Source: an uncultured bacterium (GTDB taxonomy: Bacteria > Bacillota > Clostridia > Lachnospirales > Lachnospiraceae). Taken from it: DNA of 39,766 nt. The notes below the pieces were generated by a model. It ran no database searches. It was not told the origin of the DNA and saw only the letters and a program-made list of their open reading frames with translations. Location: contig CAMBUC010000001.1 in NCBI GenBank assembly GCA_945871045.1, forward strand, positions 1-39,766. Direction: 5' to 3'. Shown here in pieces: positions 28,766 through 38,368 of this stretch. Position numbers and translations under genes: made by a program. Position 1 is the stretch's first letter; every line of letters starts with the position of its first letter.

Positions 28766-31700
28766 TTGGCAGACGGCAGTGTGGTTATCGAAATTTCCGG
28801 AGATGACAACGAATTTAAAAAATCGCTTGCGGGCTTAAAGTCAGACAGTAAAAAAAGTGCTGGTGAACTGGAACAGTTAGGTCAGTCCGGGAAAGAAGCC
28901 GGGAGTGAGATTCGCAAAGGAATGAAGGACGCATCCTCCGGTATGGACGATGTGAAAGACTCCGCCGGTGATGGACAGCAGGCCATCGGAAAGATGGGAA
29001 AAGAGTCGGAAGGGGCGAAGAAGTCCCTGAAAGACATGGCTTCAGGGATGCTCTCTTCCTTTAAGGAAATTTCAGGATCCGCAGGAGGGCTGAGCGAAAA
29101 AATCGGAAGTCTCGGTGGAATGATGAAAGCGGCGTTTGCAGCAGGCACTGTTATTGAAGGAATCAAAGCGATTTCCGGAGCTTTTCAGACAGCCATTGAA
29201 AAGTCTACAGAGTTTCAGCAGTCATTGAATCAGCTGCAGGCATCCACCGGAGCCAGCGCGGAACAGATGAAGGAATACGAGTCGGTCATGGAATCCCTGT
29301 GGAGTAATAACTTCGGAGAATCCATGGATGATCTGGCAGATGCAATCTCTGCGGTAAAGCGAAATCTCGGAGATATGGATGCTTCCGCAATGGAAAATGT
29401 CACGGCGCAGGCAATCACTCTGCGGGATACCTTTGAGTACGATATCGCGGAATCTACGAAAGCGGCGAAAGCCATGATGAAGAACTTCGGTGTGTCTGCA
29501 GAGCAGGCGTTTAACCTGATCGCCGCCGGCGCGCAGAACGGGCTGGACTATTCCGGAGAGATGCTGGATTCCATCAGTGAGTATTCGGTGCAGTTTGCGA
29601 AGATGGGATTTTCCGCAGATGAGATGTTTCATATTCTGCAGACCGGCGCGGACGCAGGTGCTTTTAACTTAGACAAGATTGGGGATGCAATCAAAGAAAA
29701 CGCCATACGCGTCATCGATTTGTCCGATACGTCTCGCGGTGCTTTTCAGAGTCTGGGCTTAAACATCAAAGATATGGAGAAGAAGTTCGCCGCTGGCGGA
29801 GAATCTGCCAATCAGGCATTCGAGCAGGTAGTCACCGGGCTGTCTCTGATCAAAGATCCGCTGAAGCAGAATGAGATCGGTGTGGCTCTTTTCGGTACCA
29901 TGTGGGAAGATCTCGGACCGCGGGTAGTAACTCAGCTGGCAAATATCTCCGATAAAGCCTATGCGTCATCTGATGCAATGCAGCAGATGATGAATGTCAA
30001 GTATGATGACTTCAACAGCGCGCTGGAAGGTGCCCGGCGGTCGATGGATGTCTTTTTTAAGAACATTGGAGATCAGTTCACGCCTCAGCTGACCTCTGCG
30101 ATGGGAGCAGTCGCGCAGGGAATCCAGAGTGTTACTGCAGGTATGAAAGAGAATGGATTCACGGGAGCCCTGGAAGCAGCTCATTCCACGTTACAGGGAT
30201 TTATCGGTGGAATTCAGGAAAATCTCCCTTCCATGATTGCTTCCGGAGGGGAGATGATCCTGCAGTTCATTACGGGCGCTGTCTCTTTTCTGCCGGAAAT
30301 TTTAAGTATTGGCGCCAGCATTGTTACCAGTGTGATCGAAGGTATCGCACAAATGCTGCCGGAACTGCCTGGTATTGCCGCAGATGCGATTGTGTCCTTT
30401 CTCGACGGTCTGACGTCAGGAGATAGTCAGATGATAGGGAAGGGCGCGGAACTTCTGCTGAAAGTTATCGAAGGTATTATCAAGATGATTCCGGAGCTGA
30501 TTGTCGCTACTGGACGGATTCTTGCAGCTTTAGGTGAGGCTCTGGCGAATGGACTTTCTTCTATGCTGGAAAAGGGCGTAGAACTGGCGAAGAGTGTCAT
30601 CTCAGGGATCGCAAATAAACTGCCGGAGATTTTAGCTAAGGGTAAGGAGATCGTCTCCAATGTAGCCAGTGGTATTGTAGAAGGAATTGGCGCTGTATTG
30701 GATGGCGCCGCCCAAGTCGTGAGTACCATTGTCACGACACTAAGAGATGCCATTGACAAAGTCAAAGAAGTTGGCCGCAACATCATCGAAGGCCTGTGGA
30801 AGGGGATCAAAGAAAAATTCGAATGGGTCAAGGAAAAAGTTTCTGGTGTTGTAGAAGGCATTAAAGGAATTTTCACCGGACTGTTTCAGACAAATTCTCC
30901 ATCTAAGTTCACACAACAGGTAGGCGGTTGGGTCATGGAAGGTCTCGGAAACGGCATAGAAGATAATGCGGATATTCCAATAGATGCCGCAGGTGATGCG
31001 GTTCAGGAGACGAAGGAAGTCTTTCTCGAAGGACTGCAGGATGCCGAACGAGAAGCCGAAAAGATCATCAAAAAAGACTATAAAACCATAGGCCAAGTGC
31101 AGATCGACGAAATGATCAGGGGGCTTGAATCGAAGAAGGAAGATTCTCTGACCGCTTTTGAAAAATTGGTAGAGGATCAGTTCAAGGCATATAAAGATAA
31201 GTCCGGAAGCTTGACAGGGGAATATAAGACTGCTGCGGATCTGCTGATCAGTGAATACAAAGATGCTCTGAATGAAGGCTATAAAGAAGCGGAAACTTTG
31301 GTCAAAGAGCGGATGACTGCTATCGCTACAGAGTATCAGAGCCAGTATGACGACATCATCAAGAAGCGGGACAGCTTGCAGGATGCCCTGTCTTCTGATT
31401 TTGGGGATTTGTTCGCTTTTGAGGATGATACGGTTCAGCTGGAAAATATCGACCGTTCGATTGAGCAGATTCAACAATACAACGATCTTCTGACACAGCT
31501 TAGAGAGGAATATGGCGCGACGGATGAATTCCTTGCGGAGATTACCAGTCTCGGCGCGGATAAAGGTCTGATGGCAGCGAAGAAACTGGTGAATCTCGGT
31601 CAGGAAGAGTTCGGCGCTTATCAGACGAAATGGCTGGAAAAACAGCAGCTGGCGCAGGAAGTAGCCTCGGCCTTTTATGCAGATCAACTGAATACACTGG

Positions 31701-32215
31701 ACAGTGAATTCAATCAAAAATTAGATGAGGCCCTGGCGGATATTCCGGGAGAACTGGAATCCATCGGAAAAGACTCCATGCAGGGCTGGATCGACGGCAT
31801 GAATTCCAAACTGCCGGATTTGGAAGCGAAGGCACGCAGCATTGCCAATCGAGTGATTTCCGCGATGCGGGATGCGATGGATATTCACAGCCCGTCGAAG
31901 AAATCAGCGAAGTTGGTGGGTGTTCCTACAGCGCAGGGGATAGGTGTCGGCTTTGAGCGTGCTTTTCCTCAGGTAATGTCAAAGCTGCGCGGTACTGTGG
32001 ATGTGGAAATGGCACGGACTTCTGCAAGACTCACCGGGGCGGCAAACCGCGGCGGCATCAATGGCACGGTCCGAGAGATCACCAATAATAACACTACAGT
32101 GGAACGAACTGTAGGTGTCGAGGCTACCGGATCCCTGGCAGAACTGATCCGGTTGTTGCGGCTTGAAATTATCAAAGAAGACAAACGTGTCGGAAAGAGC
32201 ATGGTGACAGCATAA
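28766..32215 (+). CDS. Tail tape measure protein
   Basis: A 1149-residue protein that sets tail length. It opens ADGSVVIEISGDDNEFKKSL, with a long coiled-coil region (about 20-110), the TP901-type tape-measure core (about 130-430; FNLIAAGAQNGLDYSGEMLD, IGVALFGTMWEDLG), a hydrophobic section (about 500-660) and a C-terminal helical part ending near GKSMVTA. The TTG at 28766, eight bases after AAGGAGG, is preferred over an in-frame GTG at 28757. About 1150 residues predict a tail of roughly 170 nm at 0.15 nm per residue (inference). Confidence 0.93.
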   Translation: MADGSVVIEISGDDNEFKKSLAGLKSDSKKSAGELEQLGQSGKEAGSEIRKGMKDASSGMDDVKDSAGDGQQAIGKMGKESEGAKKSLKDMASGMLSSFKEISGSAGGLSEKIGSLGGMMKAAFAAGTVIEGIKAISGAFQTAIEKSTEFQQSLNQLQASTGASAEQMKEYESVMESLWSNNFGESMDDLADAISAVKRNLGDMDASAMENVTAQAITLRDTFEYDIAESTKAAKAMMKNFGVSAEQAFNLIAAGAQNGLDYSGEMLDSISEYSVQFAKMGFSADEMFHILQTGADAGAFNLDKIGDAIKENAIRVIDLSDTSRGAFQSLGLNIKDMEKKFAAGGESANQAFEQVVTGLSLIKDPLKQNEIGVALFGTMWEDLGPRVVTQLANISDKAYASSDAMQQMMNVKYDDFNSALEGARRSMDVFFKNIGDQFTPQLTSAMGAVAQGIQSVTAGMKENGFTGALEAAHSTLQGFIGGIQENLPSMIASGGEMILQFITGAVSFLPEILSIGASIVTSVIEGIAQMLPELPGIAADAIVSFLDGLTSGDSQMIGKGAELLLKVIEGIIKMIPELIVATGRILAALGEALANGLSSMLEKGVELAKSVISGIANKLPEILAKGKEIVSNVASGIVEGIGAVLDGAAQVVSTIVTTLRDAIDKVKEVGRNIIEGLWKGIKEKFEWVKEKVSGVVEGIKGIFTGLFQTNSPSKFTQQVGGWVMEGLGNGIEDNADIPIDAAGDAVQETKEVFLEGLQDAEREAEKIIKKDYKTIGQVQIDEMIRGLESKKEDSLTAFEKLVEDQFKAYKDKSGSLTGEYKTAADLLISEYKDALNEGYKEAETLVKERMTAIATEYQSQYDDIIKKRDSLQDALSSDFGDLFAFEDDTVQLENIDRSIEQIQQYNDLLTQLREEYGATDEFLAEITSLGADKGLMAAKKLVNLGQEEFGAYQTKWLEKQQLAQEVASAFYADQLNTLDSEFNQKLDEALADIPGELESIGKDSMQGWIDGMNSKLPDLEAKARSIANRVISAMRDAMDIHSPSKKSAKLVGVPTAQGIGVGFERAFPQVMSKLRGTVDVEMARTSARLTGAANRGGINGTVREITNNNTTVERTVGVEATGSLAELIRLLRLEIIKEDKRVGKSMVTA

Positions 32216-32610
32216 TGGATGAACTGAAAATCGGAAACAGCATATTTCGGGTAGGGTTGGTGAGCCTTTCCCGAAGTTTTCGTGTAGATGAAAAATATCG
32301 GGTGACCACGGAGGACGGCAAGATCCGCAGGGAAATTCGAGGAATCTATACGGATTATGCAGTAGAAATCGGTGACGTGGATCAGGAACAGTACGATTTG
32401 CTGATCGAAACGCTGACATCTACGGAGGAGAGTCAGACAGTCACACTGCCCTACGGCCGCGTCGGAACGATCACCTTTCAGGCCGCATTTGAGAGTATTT
32501 CCGACGGTATTTCTTATATTGATGAAGACGACGAGGGAAACGATGAATACTTTTGGGACAATCTGACAGTTACCTTTACTGCGTTTGAGCCGAAAGGAGT
32601 GGGCGCATGA
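32215..32610 (+). CDS. Tail/baseplate protein (distal tail-like position)
   Basis: A 131-residue beta-rich protein (IGNSIFRVGLVSLSRSFRVD, REIRGIYTDYAVEIGDVDQE, DNLTVTFTAFEPKG). The ATG overlaps the tape-measure stop (TAATG). It stands where Dit-like proteins sit but is much shorter than a classic Dit. I recognise it as a conserved Clostridia phage protein of unknown role. Confidence 0.75.
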   Translation: MDELKIGNSIFRVGLVSLSRSFRVDEKYRVTTEDGKIRREIRGIYTDYAVEIGDVDQEQYDLLIETLTSTEESQTVTLPYGRVGTITFQAAFESISDGISYIDEDDEGNDEYFWDNLTVTFTAFEPKGVGA

Positions 32611-34301
32611 GTAGGCATACCAGCGTAGCCGTAGAATACAGTCTATTTGATCGGACGGCATCTCAAGACAACGCGTTTTCCATCGATGAGATTCAGCCCT
32701 TTTCTGATACCGCGGAACTGAACGATGATGAACAGAGAATCGAAAAGTGGGCGACGTTGGAAAATACAGGCTTTCTGATGGATGGGACATTCGAGCTGCC
32801 CCCGGATGACCTGGCGGCGGAGTTTACGGGGGTGTGGTCAAAGGAACTCAGTGGGGAAAACGGAATGCTTTCCTCGCCGCCGGTTTTGTCGATTACCTTC
32901 TCGGAAGCGCATACCTCGGCAGGACTGACGCTGACCTTTTCCGAAGCTACTGAGGACTGGTGCAGCAGCCTGAATATCATCTGGTACGATCAGGCGGGCG
33001 CGCAGATCGCAAACCGTGATTTTTCACCGAATGCAGCTGTGTATTTTTGCGATTGCCAGGTGGAGGATTTTTACGGAATAAAAATCACTTTTTATCGTAC
33101 CAATCAACCGTACCATTTTCTGAAACTGACCGGAATCCGGTACGGAATTCTGATGCAGTTGGACGCACCGAGACTGATAACCTGCTCGGTTCTGGAGGAA
33201 GTGGATCCGATCAGTTCGGAACTCAGCATCAATACGATGACATTCTCTTTTCACAGTGAGAAAGGGGAATTTGATCTGCTGGATCTTACCGGAGCCTATG
33301 TCTTATTTCAGCAGCGGCAGGAAATAAAAGTGCTGGGAGAAATGGACGGCATAAAAATGAATATGGGGACCTTCTATCTGGATGAGCCGAAATCAGATAC
33401 CGATAGTACTGTGACGATGCAGTGCATCGACCTCGTAGGAGTTATGGACGATACGGAATATCTGGGCGGTTACTGGCCGGAGGGCATTGCCGCCGAAGAT
33501 CTGATTGTAAAAATCATGACTTCTGCAGGGGTGGAACCGGATCTGTTTGAGATCAAAAACGATCTAAGCGGCCGGAAAATTTACGGTTATCTGCCGATCT
33601 GTACGCATCGAGAGGCACTGCAGCAGGTGGCTTTTGCTTTGTGCGCTGTGGTGGACTGTTCCAGATCCGGAGTTCTTACTATCCGATCAGCCAAGCAGGA
33701 AGTGAAAGAAATCCCGCTAAATCGAAAAGTCATTGGCCACACGCAGGAACAGGCGGCTCTGATCACCGGAGTGGAGGTATTTGTAAGTAATTACGCTTTA
33801 GGGGACAGCAGCACAAAACTCTTTGAAGAAGAAAGACCGGCCGGTACGTTTTTTGCGAAGTTTTCCTCCCCTGCAGCAAACGTGACCTGCTCCGGAGGTG
33901 TGATTACAGAAAATGACGTAAATTATGCCAAAATCGACGTAAAAACAGCCGGGATGGTAACCATTACAGGTATCACTTACGAGGAAACAAAGAGCCTGTC
34001 CGGAAGTGTATATGCTGAGAATTTGCCGGCAAATGCGCTGCCAAATGTTCTGCAGATCGAAGACTGTACGTTACATGTCGACGCCCAGGCGCTGGCACAG
34101 CATATTTACGATTACTACCAGCGGCGGATCACCGACACCGGCAGCTTTCTTTTATCAGAAGAAACCGTCGGTGATTTGGTAGAACTGGAAAACTCCAGCG
34201 GAAAGGTACTGGAAGGCGCTGTGGAACAGATGGATATCGATCTGACCGGTGGATTCATAGCGAAGGCGGTGATACGGGGAAATGGAAAATCTGATTTATG
34301 A
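32607..34301 (+). CDS. Tail hub/baseplate protein
   Basis: A 564-residue protein. An N-terminal sandwich domain (about 60-185; SAGLTLTFSEATEDW, FYGIKITFYRT) precedes a hub-like region with FLDEPKSDT-type repeats, an ATPase-free alpha/beta segment (AAEDLIVKIMTSAGVEPDLF, REALQQVAFALCAVVDCSRS) and C-terminal beta domains. The overall order resembles Tal/gp27-like hub proteins. It overlaps its upstream neighbour by 4 bases and its downstream neighbour by 20. Peptidoglycan hydrolase motifs are not seen. Confidence 0.75.
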   Translation: MSRHTSVAVEYSLFDRTASQDNAFSIDEIQPFSDTAELNDDEQRIEKWATLENTGFLMDGTFELPPDDLAAEFTGVWSKELSGENGMLSSPPVLSITFSEAHTSAGLTLTFSEATEDWCSSLNIIWYDQAGAQIANRDFSPNAAVYFCDCQVEDFYGIKITFYRTNQPYHFLKLTGIRYGILMQLDAPRLITCSVLEEVDPISSELSINTMTFSFHSEKGEFDLLDLTGAYVLFQQRQEIKVLGEMDGIKMNMGTFYLDEPKSDTDSTVTMQCIDLVGVMDDTEYLGGYWPEGIAAEDLIVKIMTSAGVEPDLFEIKNDLSGRKIYGYLPICTHREALQQVAFALCAVVDCSRSGVLTIRSAKQEVKEIPLNRKVIGHTQEQAALITGVEVFVSNYALGDSSTKLFEEERPAGTFFAKFSSPAANVTCSGGVITENDVNYAKIDVKTAGMVTITGITYEETKSLSGSVYAENLPANALPNVLQIEDCTLHVDAQALAQHIYDYYQRRITDTGSFLLSEETVGDLVELENSSGKVLEGAVEQMDIDLTGGFIAKAVIRGNGKSDL

Positions 34302-34686
34302 TCGAACACAAGCAGATGTAGATGCCGGGTTGGATAAGGCGAGAGCCAGTGTGGATTTTTTGAATCGTATTGAAAGCTGGTGCGCCTATCTGGCGGAGAG
34401 GTTAAGAGAGTACGGATATGCAATTGTAACGAATACACGAAAAAAAACGTGGATGATGTCAGACTTTCCTTATCGTTCTGAAATCGACCGGATCCGGCAT
34501 AATGTCGATAATTTACAGCAGGGCTTTTACAGTCTTCCGGATTGGCGGGAGATCGTGTATAACAATACCATAGATTTTAACCAGGCGAACGCACTTGAAT
34601 GGGATCTACAGACCATTGACATCTGGCTGCAGCGAATGATGGCAGCCTTTTTTTATTGCGGTGAATTATACAGTGGGGAGGTGTAG
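34282..34686 (+). CDS. Conserved baseplate-region protein
   Basis: A 134-residue helical protein (YDRTQADVDAGLDKARASVD, VNTRKKTW-like middle TNTRKKTWMMSDFPYRSEID, WDLQTIDIWLQRMMAAF). It is a recurrent neighbour of tail hub and Ig-domain genes in Clostridia prophages. The start lies inside the hub gene with GGGGAA upstream. Structural role is inferred from context. Confidence 0.75.
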   Translation: MENLIYDRTQADVDAGLDKARASVDFLNRIESWCAYLAERLREYGYAIVTNTRKKTWMMSDFPYRSEIDRIRHNVDNLQQGFYSLPDWREIVYNNTIDFNQANALEWDLQTIDIWLQRMMAAFFYCGELYSGEV

Positions 34687-34689
34687 TAA

Positions 34690-34860
34690 ATGGCGGATAC
34701 CATCACGATCACGCTGCCAGACATTACCTTGGTCAGCCTTACTCCAAATCCCGTCAATACGAACGCAGCACTTAAAATATCCGTAAAAGCAACTGAAATC
34801 AGTAAAATACTTTATCCGGAGTGGTTTTACTCCGGAGATATTTACACAGGGGAGGAATAA
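34690..34860 (+). CDS. Small tail protein with TPNPV motif, 56 aa
   Basis: The peptide contains VSLTPNPVNTNAALKISVKA and a tail YPEWFYSGDIYTGEE. The same TPNPV(N/D)A motif closes the next protein (ITPNPVDAGKTFVISVEV), indicating repeated Ig-like strand modules. GGGGAGGTGTAGTAA precedes the ATG, and its stop abuts the next ATG. Confidence 0.75.
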   Translation: MADTITITLPDITLVSLTPNPVNTNAALKISVKATEISKILYPEWFYSGDIYTGEE

Positions 34861-35754
34861 ATGGCAATTAAAGGAGTGAAAGCCGTAATCAACGGTCAGA
34901 CTTATAATCTTACTCTGAACTCTGGAACCGGAAAGTACGAAGCGACTGTAACAGCGCCCGCAGAGTCTTCTTATAATCAACCCGGACATTACTATAATGT
35001 TCAGGTGACAGCAGAAGATGACGCGGGCAATACGACCACGAAAGACGCCTCGGACGGTACGCTCGGCGCATCGTTACAGCTCCAGGTAAAGGAAAAAGTT
35101 GCACCGATCATCACAATCACCGCCCCGACTGAAGGTGCGACAATCACAAACAATAAGCCTACTATCGCTTGGGCGGTTACGGATGAAGACTCCGGTGTGG
35201 ATCCAGACACGATTTCGATTAAGATCGACAGTGGGTCCGTTATTACGTCTGGCATATCCAAAACAGCATCGGGTAAGGGCTTTACCTGTAGCTATACACC
35301 AACGACGGCGTTATCGGATGGATCTCATACAATTACAGTCAATGCATCAGATTACGACGGAAATGCAGCAACAGCGAAAACAACTACTTTCAAAGTGGAT
35401 ACTGTTCCACCTACGTTATCTGTCATTTCGCCGGAAGAAGGTCTTGTAACGAATCAGGCTACTATCACGGTTTCTGGTACGACAAATGATGCGACGTCAT
35501 CACCGGTGACATTGACTATCAATTCCGATCCTGTCGAAGTTGGAGCAGACGGTGCTTTCTCCACCACCATCACACTTAACAGCGGAGAGAACACAATTAC
35601 AATTATTGCTACTGATTCTGCAGGCAAGAGCACGACGGTAACGAGACATGTGACGCTTGATACTGGTGCGCCGGTCTTCCAGTCCGTAACGATAACACCA
35701 AATCCGGTAGATGCTGGAAAGACTTTTGTCATCAGTGTTGAGGTAACCGACTGA
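34861..35754 (+). CDS. Ig-like domain tail protein
   Basis: A 297-residue protein made of three bacterial Ig-like modules: about 1-78 (KAVINGQTYNLTLNSG), 80-180 (APIITITAPTEGATITNNKP, FTCSYTPTTALSDGSH) and 180-275 (PTLSVISPEEGLVTNQATIT). It ends with a short TPNPV strand. There is no enzyme motif and no signal peptide; likely displayed on the tail tip for adhesion to cell-surface sugars (inference). It begins right after the preceding stop with GGGGAGG. Confidence 0.85.
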   Translation: MAIKGVKAVINGQTYNLTLNSGTGKYEATVTAPAESSYNQPGHYYNVQVTAEDDAGNTTTKDASDGTLGASLQLQVKEKVAPIITITAPTEGATITNNKPTIAWAVTDEDSGVDPDTISIKIDSGSVITSGISKTASGKGFTCSYTPTTALSDGSHTITVNASDYDGNAATAKTTTFKVDTVPPTLSVISPEEGLVTNQATITVSGTTNDATSSPVTLTINSDPVEVGADGAFSTTITLNSGENTITIIATDSAGKSTTVTRHVTLDTGAPVFQSVTITPNPVDAGKTFVISVEVTD

Positions 35755-36071
35755 TGGTCAAGCGTGTGTTTGGTGCGGTAGATAATCAGGATGTGGTATT
35801 TACTCCGAATATCGATACGGGGCTGTGGGAAACTACAGTCCCCGCAGATGTGGACGGAGAATACGTCACAGAACTGTATGCGGAAGATGAGGCCGGCAAT
35901 ATCAGCTATATGGCTACCGTCCTGTTTGCTGTCGATACGTCAAATATGTGTGTGCGTGTTAAGGTGATTCGCTATGCGACGGAAAGCAGTTTGATAGATT
36001 ATGATGCGGATTGTAGTCTTACGGATATCCGCGCGGAGATCATCCGCTGTGAACTGTGCGGGAGATGGTAG
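35754..36071 (+). CDS. Ig-like tail protein, small
   Basis: A 105-residue protein: FGAVDNQDVVFTPNIDTGLW, then ETTVPADVDGEYVTELYAED and EAGNISYMATVLFAVDTSN form one Ig-like unit. A short C-terminus with CELCGRW follows. The ATG overlaps the preceding TGA (TGATGG). It reads like a further module of the tail-tip Ig chain encoded as a separate protein. Confidence 0.8.
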   Translation: MVKRVFGAVDNQDVVFTPNIDTGLWETTVPADVDGEYVTELYAEDEAGNISYMATVLFAVDTSNMCVRVKVIRYATESSLIDYDADCSLTDIRAEIIRCELCGRW

Positions 36072-36080
36072 GTGATAATC

Positions 36081-36347
36081 ATGAATACAGTGAACATGCT
36101 TATAGGTGAGCGTAGACGTTTGACAGTACGTATTACTGCAGGTGGGCAGGATTTTACGATTCGGAATCCAAAATATGAGTTGATGCGTAGCGGAGAGGTA
36201 ATCGCCTCAGGCACACCGACTGTCAGCGGAAATGATTTGATCTGTATGCTTGAGCCGCCGGTCGCAGGAGGGTATACAATGGAGTTTACATTCGAGATCG
36301 CGGGAGAGATTGTAAAAAAACGAGTAACGATCTTGGTAGAAAAGTGA
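36081..36347 (+). CDS. Conserved tail-region protein, 88 aa
   Basis: A beta-rich protein (NMLIGERRRLTVRITAGGQD, FTIRNPKYELMRSGEVIASG, MEFTFEIAGEIVKKRVTILV). ATG 36081 follows AGGTGAT; a GTG nine bases upstream is in frame but less well placed. It is found between Ig-like and tail-fibre genes. Function not known. Confidence 0.8.
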   Translation: MNTVNMLIGERRRLTVRITAGGQDFTIRNPKYELMRSGEVIASGTPTVSGNDLICMLEPPVAGGYTMEFTFEIAGEIVKKRVTILVEK

Positions 36348-36356
36348 GGCTTGAAA

Positions 36357-37202
36357 ATGAAAGATAGAGTACCAAAATATCCGGGGCGTGTTTACGTTAC
36401 CCCAGAAAATGGGGGCGCGCCGTATTATGCGACTGTTGAGAGAGCGGATGAGCCTGTTGAGGTTGGCACACCTTTAAATAAGGCAACTTTGCTAAGCGAT
36501 GATGTCGCTAACTTGATTAGTTTATCGGGAGATCAGGCGACCGTAAGCGAAGCTTTAAAAGCTGTATTTAATCTCGCAAATCCATATGCAAGCACTTCGC
36601 GATACGGCAGAACGAAACTTACATCTGCTCTCTCTAACAGCGAATCGTTAGCTGTTACACCGAAAGCAGTCAACGCAATTAACGATAAGATAGAGAAAAT
36701 ACCGTCACGGGAACTTCTATTTTCAGAATCTTATACATATGAAGACAATATTATCAGGATAGAGTTAGATTTATCTTCTATAGACTTATCCAAATACATG
36801 TCTATAAGTATACATATTGAATCTTCATCAACACCCTCCAGTTTGTCTTCTTATGTTTCGTTTTCGGGGATATCTAATAGTAGTGATGGAGTCGCCTTAG
36901 TACTGGATACAGACAGTGACCTCACTATGGCAAGATACGAGTACAACGATGATATTCCCATATGTAACGACGACTGGACAAGCGCCTCCCTGTCAGGAGC
37001 TCGTATTATGGATATTAATATTCCTATACGTAGTAGCGATCCGACCTCAATGCCGACCGGCTTAATATCTCGAATAGTAATGTCCGGATACTCCAATATC
37101 GTAATTGGAAATATAAATGATAGTTGGGATGGTCAGAAAATAACGGTGTACACAGATAGGCTCGGGAAAGGAAGTACATATGTATATGGAGAGAAAATAT
37201 GA
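36357..37202 (+). CDS. Tail fibre / receptor-binding protein
   Basis: A 281-residue protein. A conserved base-attachment part (about 1-45; YPGRVYVTPENGG, ERADEPVEVGTPLNKATLL) is followed by a fibre linker with RYGRTKLTSALSNSESLAVT and AVNAINDKI. A Ser/Asp-rich beta C-terminal half (about 118-281) has no family I recognise. DNA of the C-terminal half is visibly more A/T-rich with different codon choice, as expected for an exchanged receptor-binding tip. ATG 36357 follows GAGG. Confidence 0.8.
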   Translation: MKDRVPKYPGRVYVTPENGGAPYYATVERADEPVEVGTPLNKATLLSDDVANLISLSGDQATVSEALKAVFNLANPYASTSRYGRTKLTSALSNSESLAVTPKAVNAINDKIEKIPSRELLFSESYTYEDNIIRIELDLSSIDLSKYMSISIHIESSSTPSSLSSYVSFSGISNSSDGVALVLDTDSDLTMARYEYNDDIPICNDDWTSASLSGARIMDINIPIRSSDPTSMPTGLISRIVMSGYSNIVIGNINDSWDGQKITVYTDRLGKGSTYVYGEKI

Positions 37203-37360
37203 GTGAGAAAACAAACAAATTAATATTAAGCGCAGAAGGTTCGAGAATTGAAGAAACGGATGTTCCGAAACCGGGTAAAATTACAGAAACTCCCAGTAAG
37301 TTTGTGACGTGGGACGCACTCGCAGATGCCTATAGAGAGGGGGTCGAATCCATTGGATAA
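37199..37360 (+). CDS. Small tail-fibre-associated protein, 53 aa
   Basis: Starts at ATG 37199 overlapping the fibre stop (ATGA) and ends inside the next gene. The peptide (KLILSAEGSRIEETDVPKPG, then FVTWDALADAYREGVESIG) has the look of a short adaptor or trimerisation peptide. Overlapping starts and stops support it. Confidence 0.65.
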   Translation: MSEKTNKLILSAEGSRIEETDVPKPGKITETPSKFVTWDALADAYREGVESIG

Positions 37361-37820
37361 TAAATCCATCGTTTTAAATGCCATGCGCTCTCAGGGCGCC
37401 GCAGATGCCGCCGCACTGGCGGCGAAGTCAGTAGATGGCGATGCAGATGGTACGACTCTGATCGCCGCCGAACATCAGATCCCGACGTGGCGGCAGCGGG
37501 ACTTTACGGATGTACCGATTGGCACTCCGTACCGGTACAATGGTCAGGTATACAAGTTATGGCAGGCACATGATTCCACGAATCAGCCGGACTGGAATCC
37601 GGATAAAGCAGTCAGTCTTTGGGATATCTGTCACACGACAGATCCGAAAACAGCAAAAGAATATGTAACATCTCAAGGCACTCGCGGCATGTATCAGGTC
37701 GACGAGTGCTGTTTCTTTGAGGGGAAAACATATCGATGCACGGCAGCCAACACGGTACATAGCCCGAAGGAACTGCCGGCATCATGGGAAGAAGTAACAG
37801 CAGAAGAGATGGAGGTTTAA
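37353..37820 (+). CDS. Tail protein with carbohydrate-binding (CBM5/12-like) module
   Basis: A 155-residue protein. An N-terminal helix (NAMRSQGAADAAALAAKSVD) precedes two chitin-binding-type segments: YRYNGQVYKLWQAHDSTNQP with WNPDKAVSLWD, and FFEGKTYRCTAANTVHSPKE with LPASWEEV. The Tyr/Trp pattern is that of CBM5/12 modules on tail tips. TTG 37353 with GAGGGGG upstream is preferred; ATG 37326 in frame is the alternative. Likely binds cell-wall sugars. Confidence 0.8.
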   Translation: MDNKSIVLNAMRSQGAADAAALAAKSVDGDADGTTLIAAEHQIPTWRQRDFTDVPIGTPYRYNGQVYKLWQAHDSTNQPDWNPDKAVSLWDICHTTDPKTAKEYVTSQGTRGMYQVDECCFFEGKTYRCTAANTVHSPKELPASWEEVTAEEMEV

Positions 37821-37821
37821 C

Positions 37822-38052
37822 ATGAAAAGAAACTACAAAGAGATTGCGAAGAAGAACATTTTTATTGCCCGCGCTGCGGAGATCAGAGATATCTGCTTAA
37901 AGGAAGACGTGGACATTGGTGTCGGTCTTGACATGTACATTTCAAATCATGGAATTCAGAAAACAGAAGAAATCACGAAGCAGTATCAGGAATTCCGTAA
38001 CTATTGCAGAGAAGATACTCTGAAAAATATTGTGGAGGCACTGGGAAAATAG
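37822..38052 (+). CDS. Hypothetical protein, 76 aa
   Basis: A helical, soluble protein (YKEIAKKNIFIARAAEIRDI, then VDIGVGLDMYISNHGIQKTE) just before the lysis genes. GGAGG precedes the ATG two bases after the CBM gene. Its stop overlaps the next GTG (TAGTG). No family recognised. Confidence 0.7.
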   Translation: MKRNYKEIAKKNIFIARAAEIRDICLKEDVDIGVGLDMYISNHGIQKTEEITKQYQEFRNYCREDTLKNIVEALGK

Positions 38053-38360
38053 TGGACATGCTTACACAGATTGCGTGGTCTGCCCTGCCTGCTCTTTTGA
38101 GCGGTATTGTGCTTGCGATTTTTGGAAGACGTCAAAATAAACGGGATAAAGCCGCAGACAAAAGGGAAGAAGAACGGAAAAAGAGCGAGGTCGTAAAGCT
38201 TGACCTTTTAGTAGCCACCGCAGAGCTGACCAGAGCTACAGCCGTAGCAGTCAAATATGGAAATACAAATGGAGAAATGTCTGAAGGGCTGCGCAGATAC
38301 AACGAAGCAATTGAACAGTTCCGGGAATTTGAGCGGGATAAGTTAGCGGAGCAGGTATAG
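38052..38360 (+). CDS. Membrane-anchored coiled-coil protein of the lysis module
   Basis: A 102-residue protein with an N-terminal transmembrane helix (IAWSALPALLSGIVLAIF) followed by a highly charged coiled coil (RRQNKRDKAADKREEERKKS) and a helical C-terminus. It resembles XhlA-type or holin-associated proteins upstream of holins. GTG 38052 overlaps the previous stop; ATG 38058 is an alternative start. Accessory lysis role inferred. Confidence 0.7.
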   Translation: MDMLTQIAWSALPALLSGIVLAIFGRRQNKRDKAADKREEERKKSEVVKLDLLVATAELTRATAVAVKYGNTNGEMSEGLRRYNEAIEQFREFERDKLAEQV

Positions 38361-38368
38361 ATCGGTCG

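Noticed and set aside
30740..31717. A 325-codon minus-strand frame opposite the tape measure gene
   Set aside because: Phe/Ile/Leu-rich shadow of a coiled-coil coding region; no start signal.
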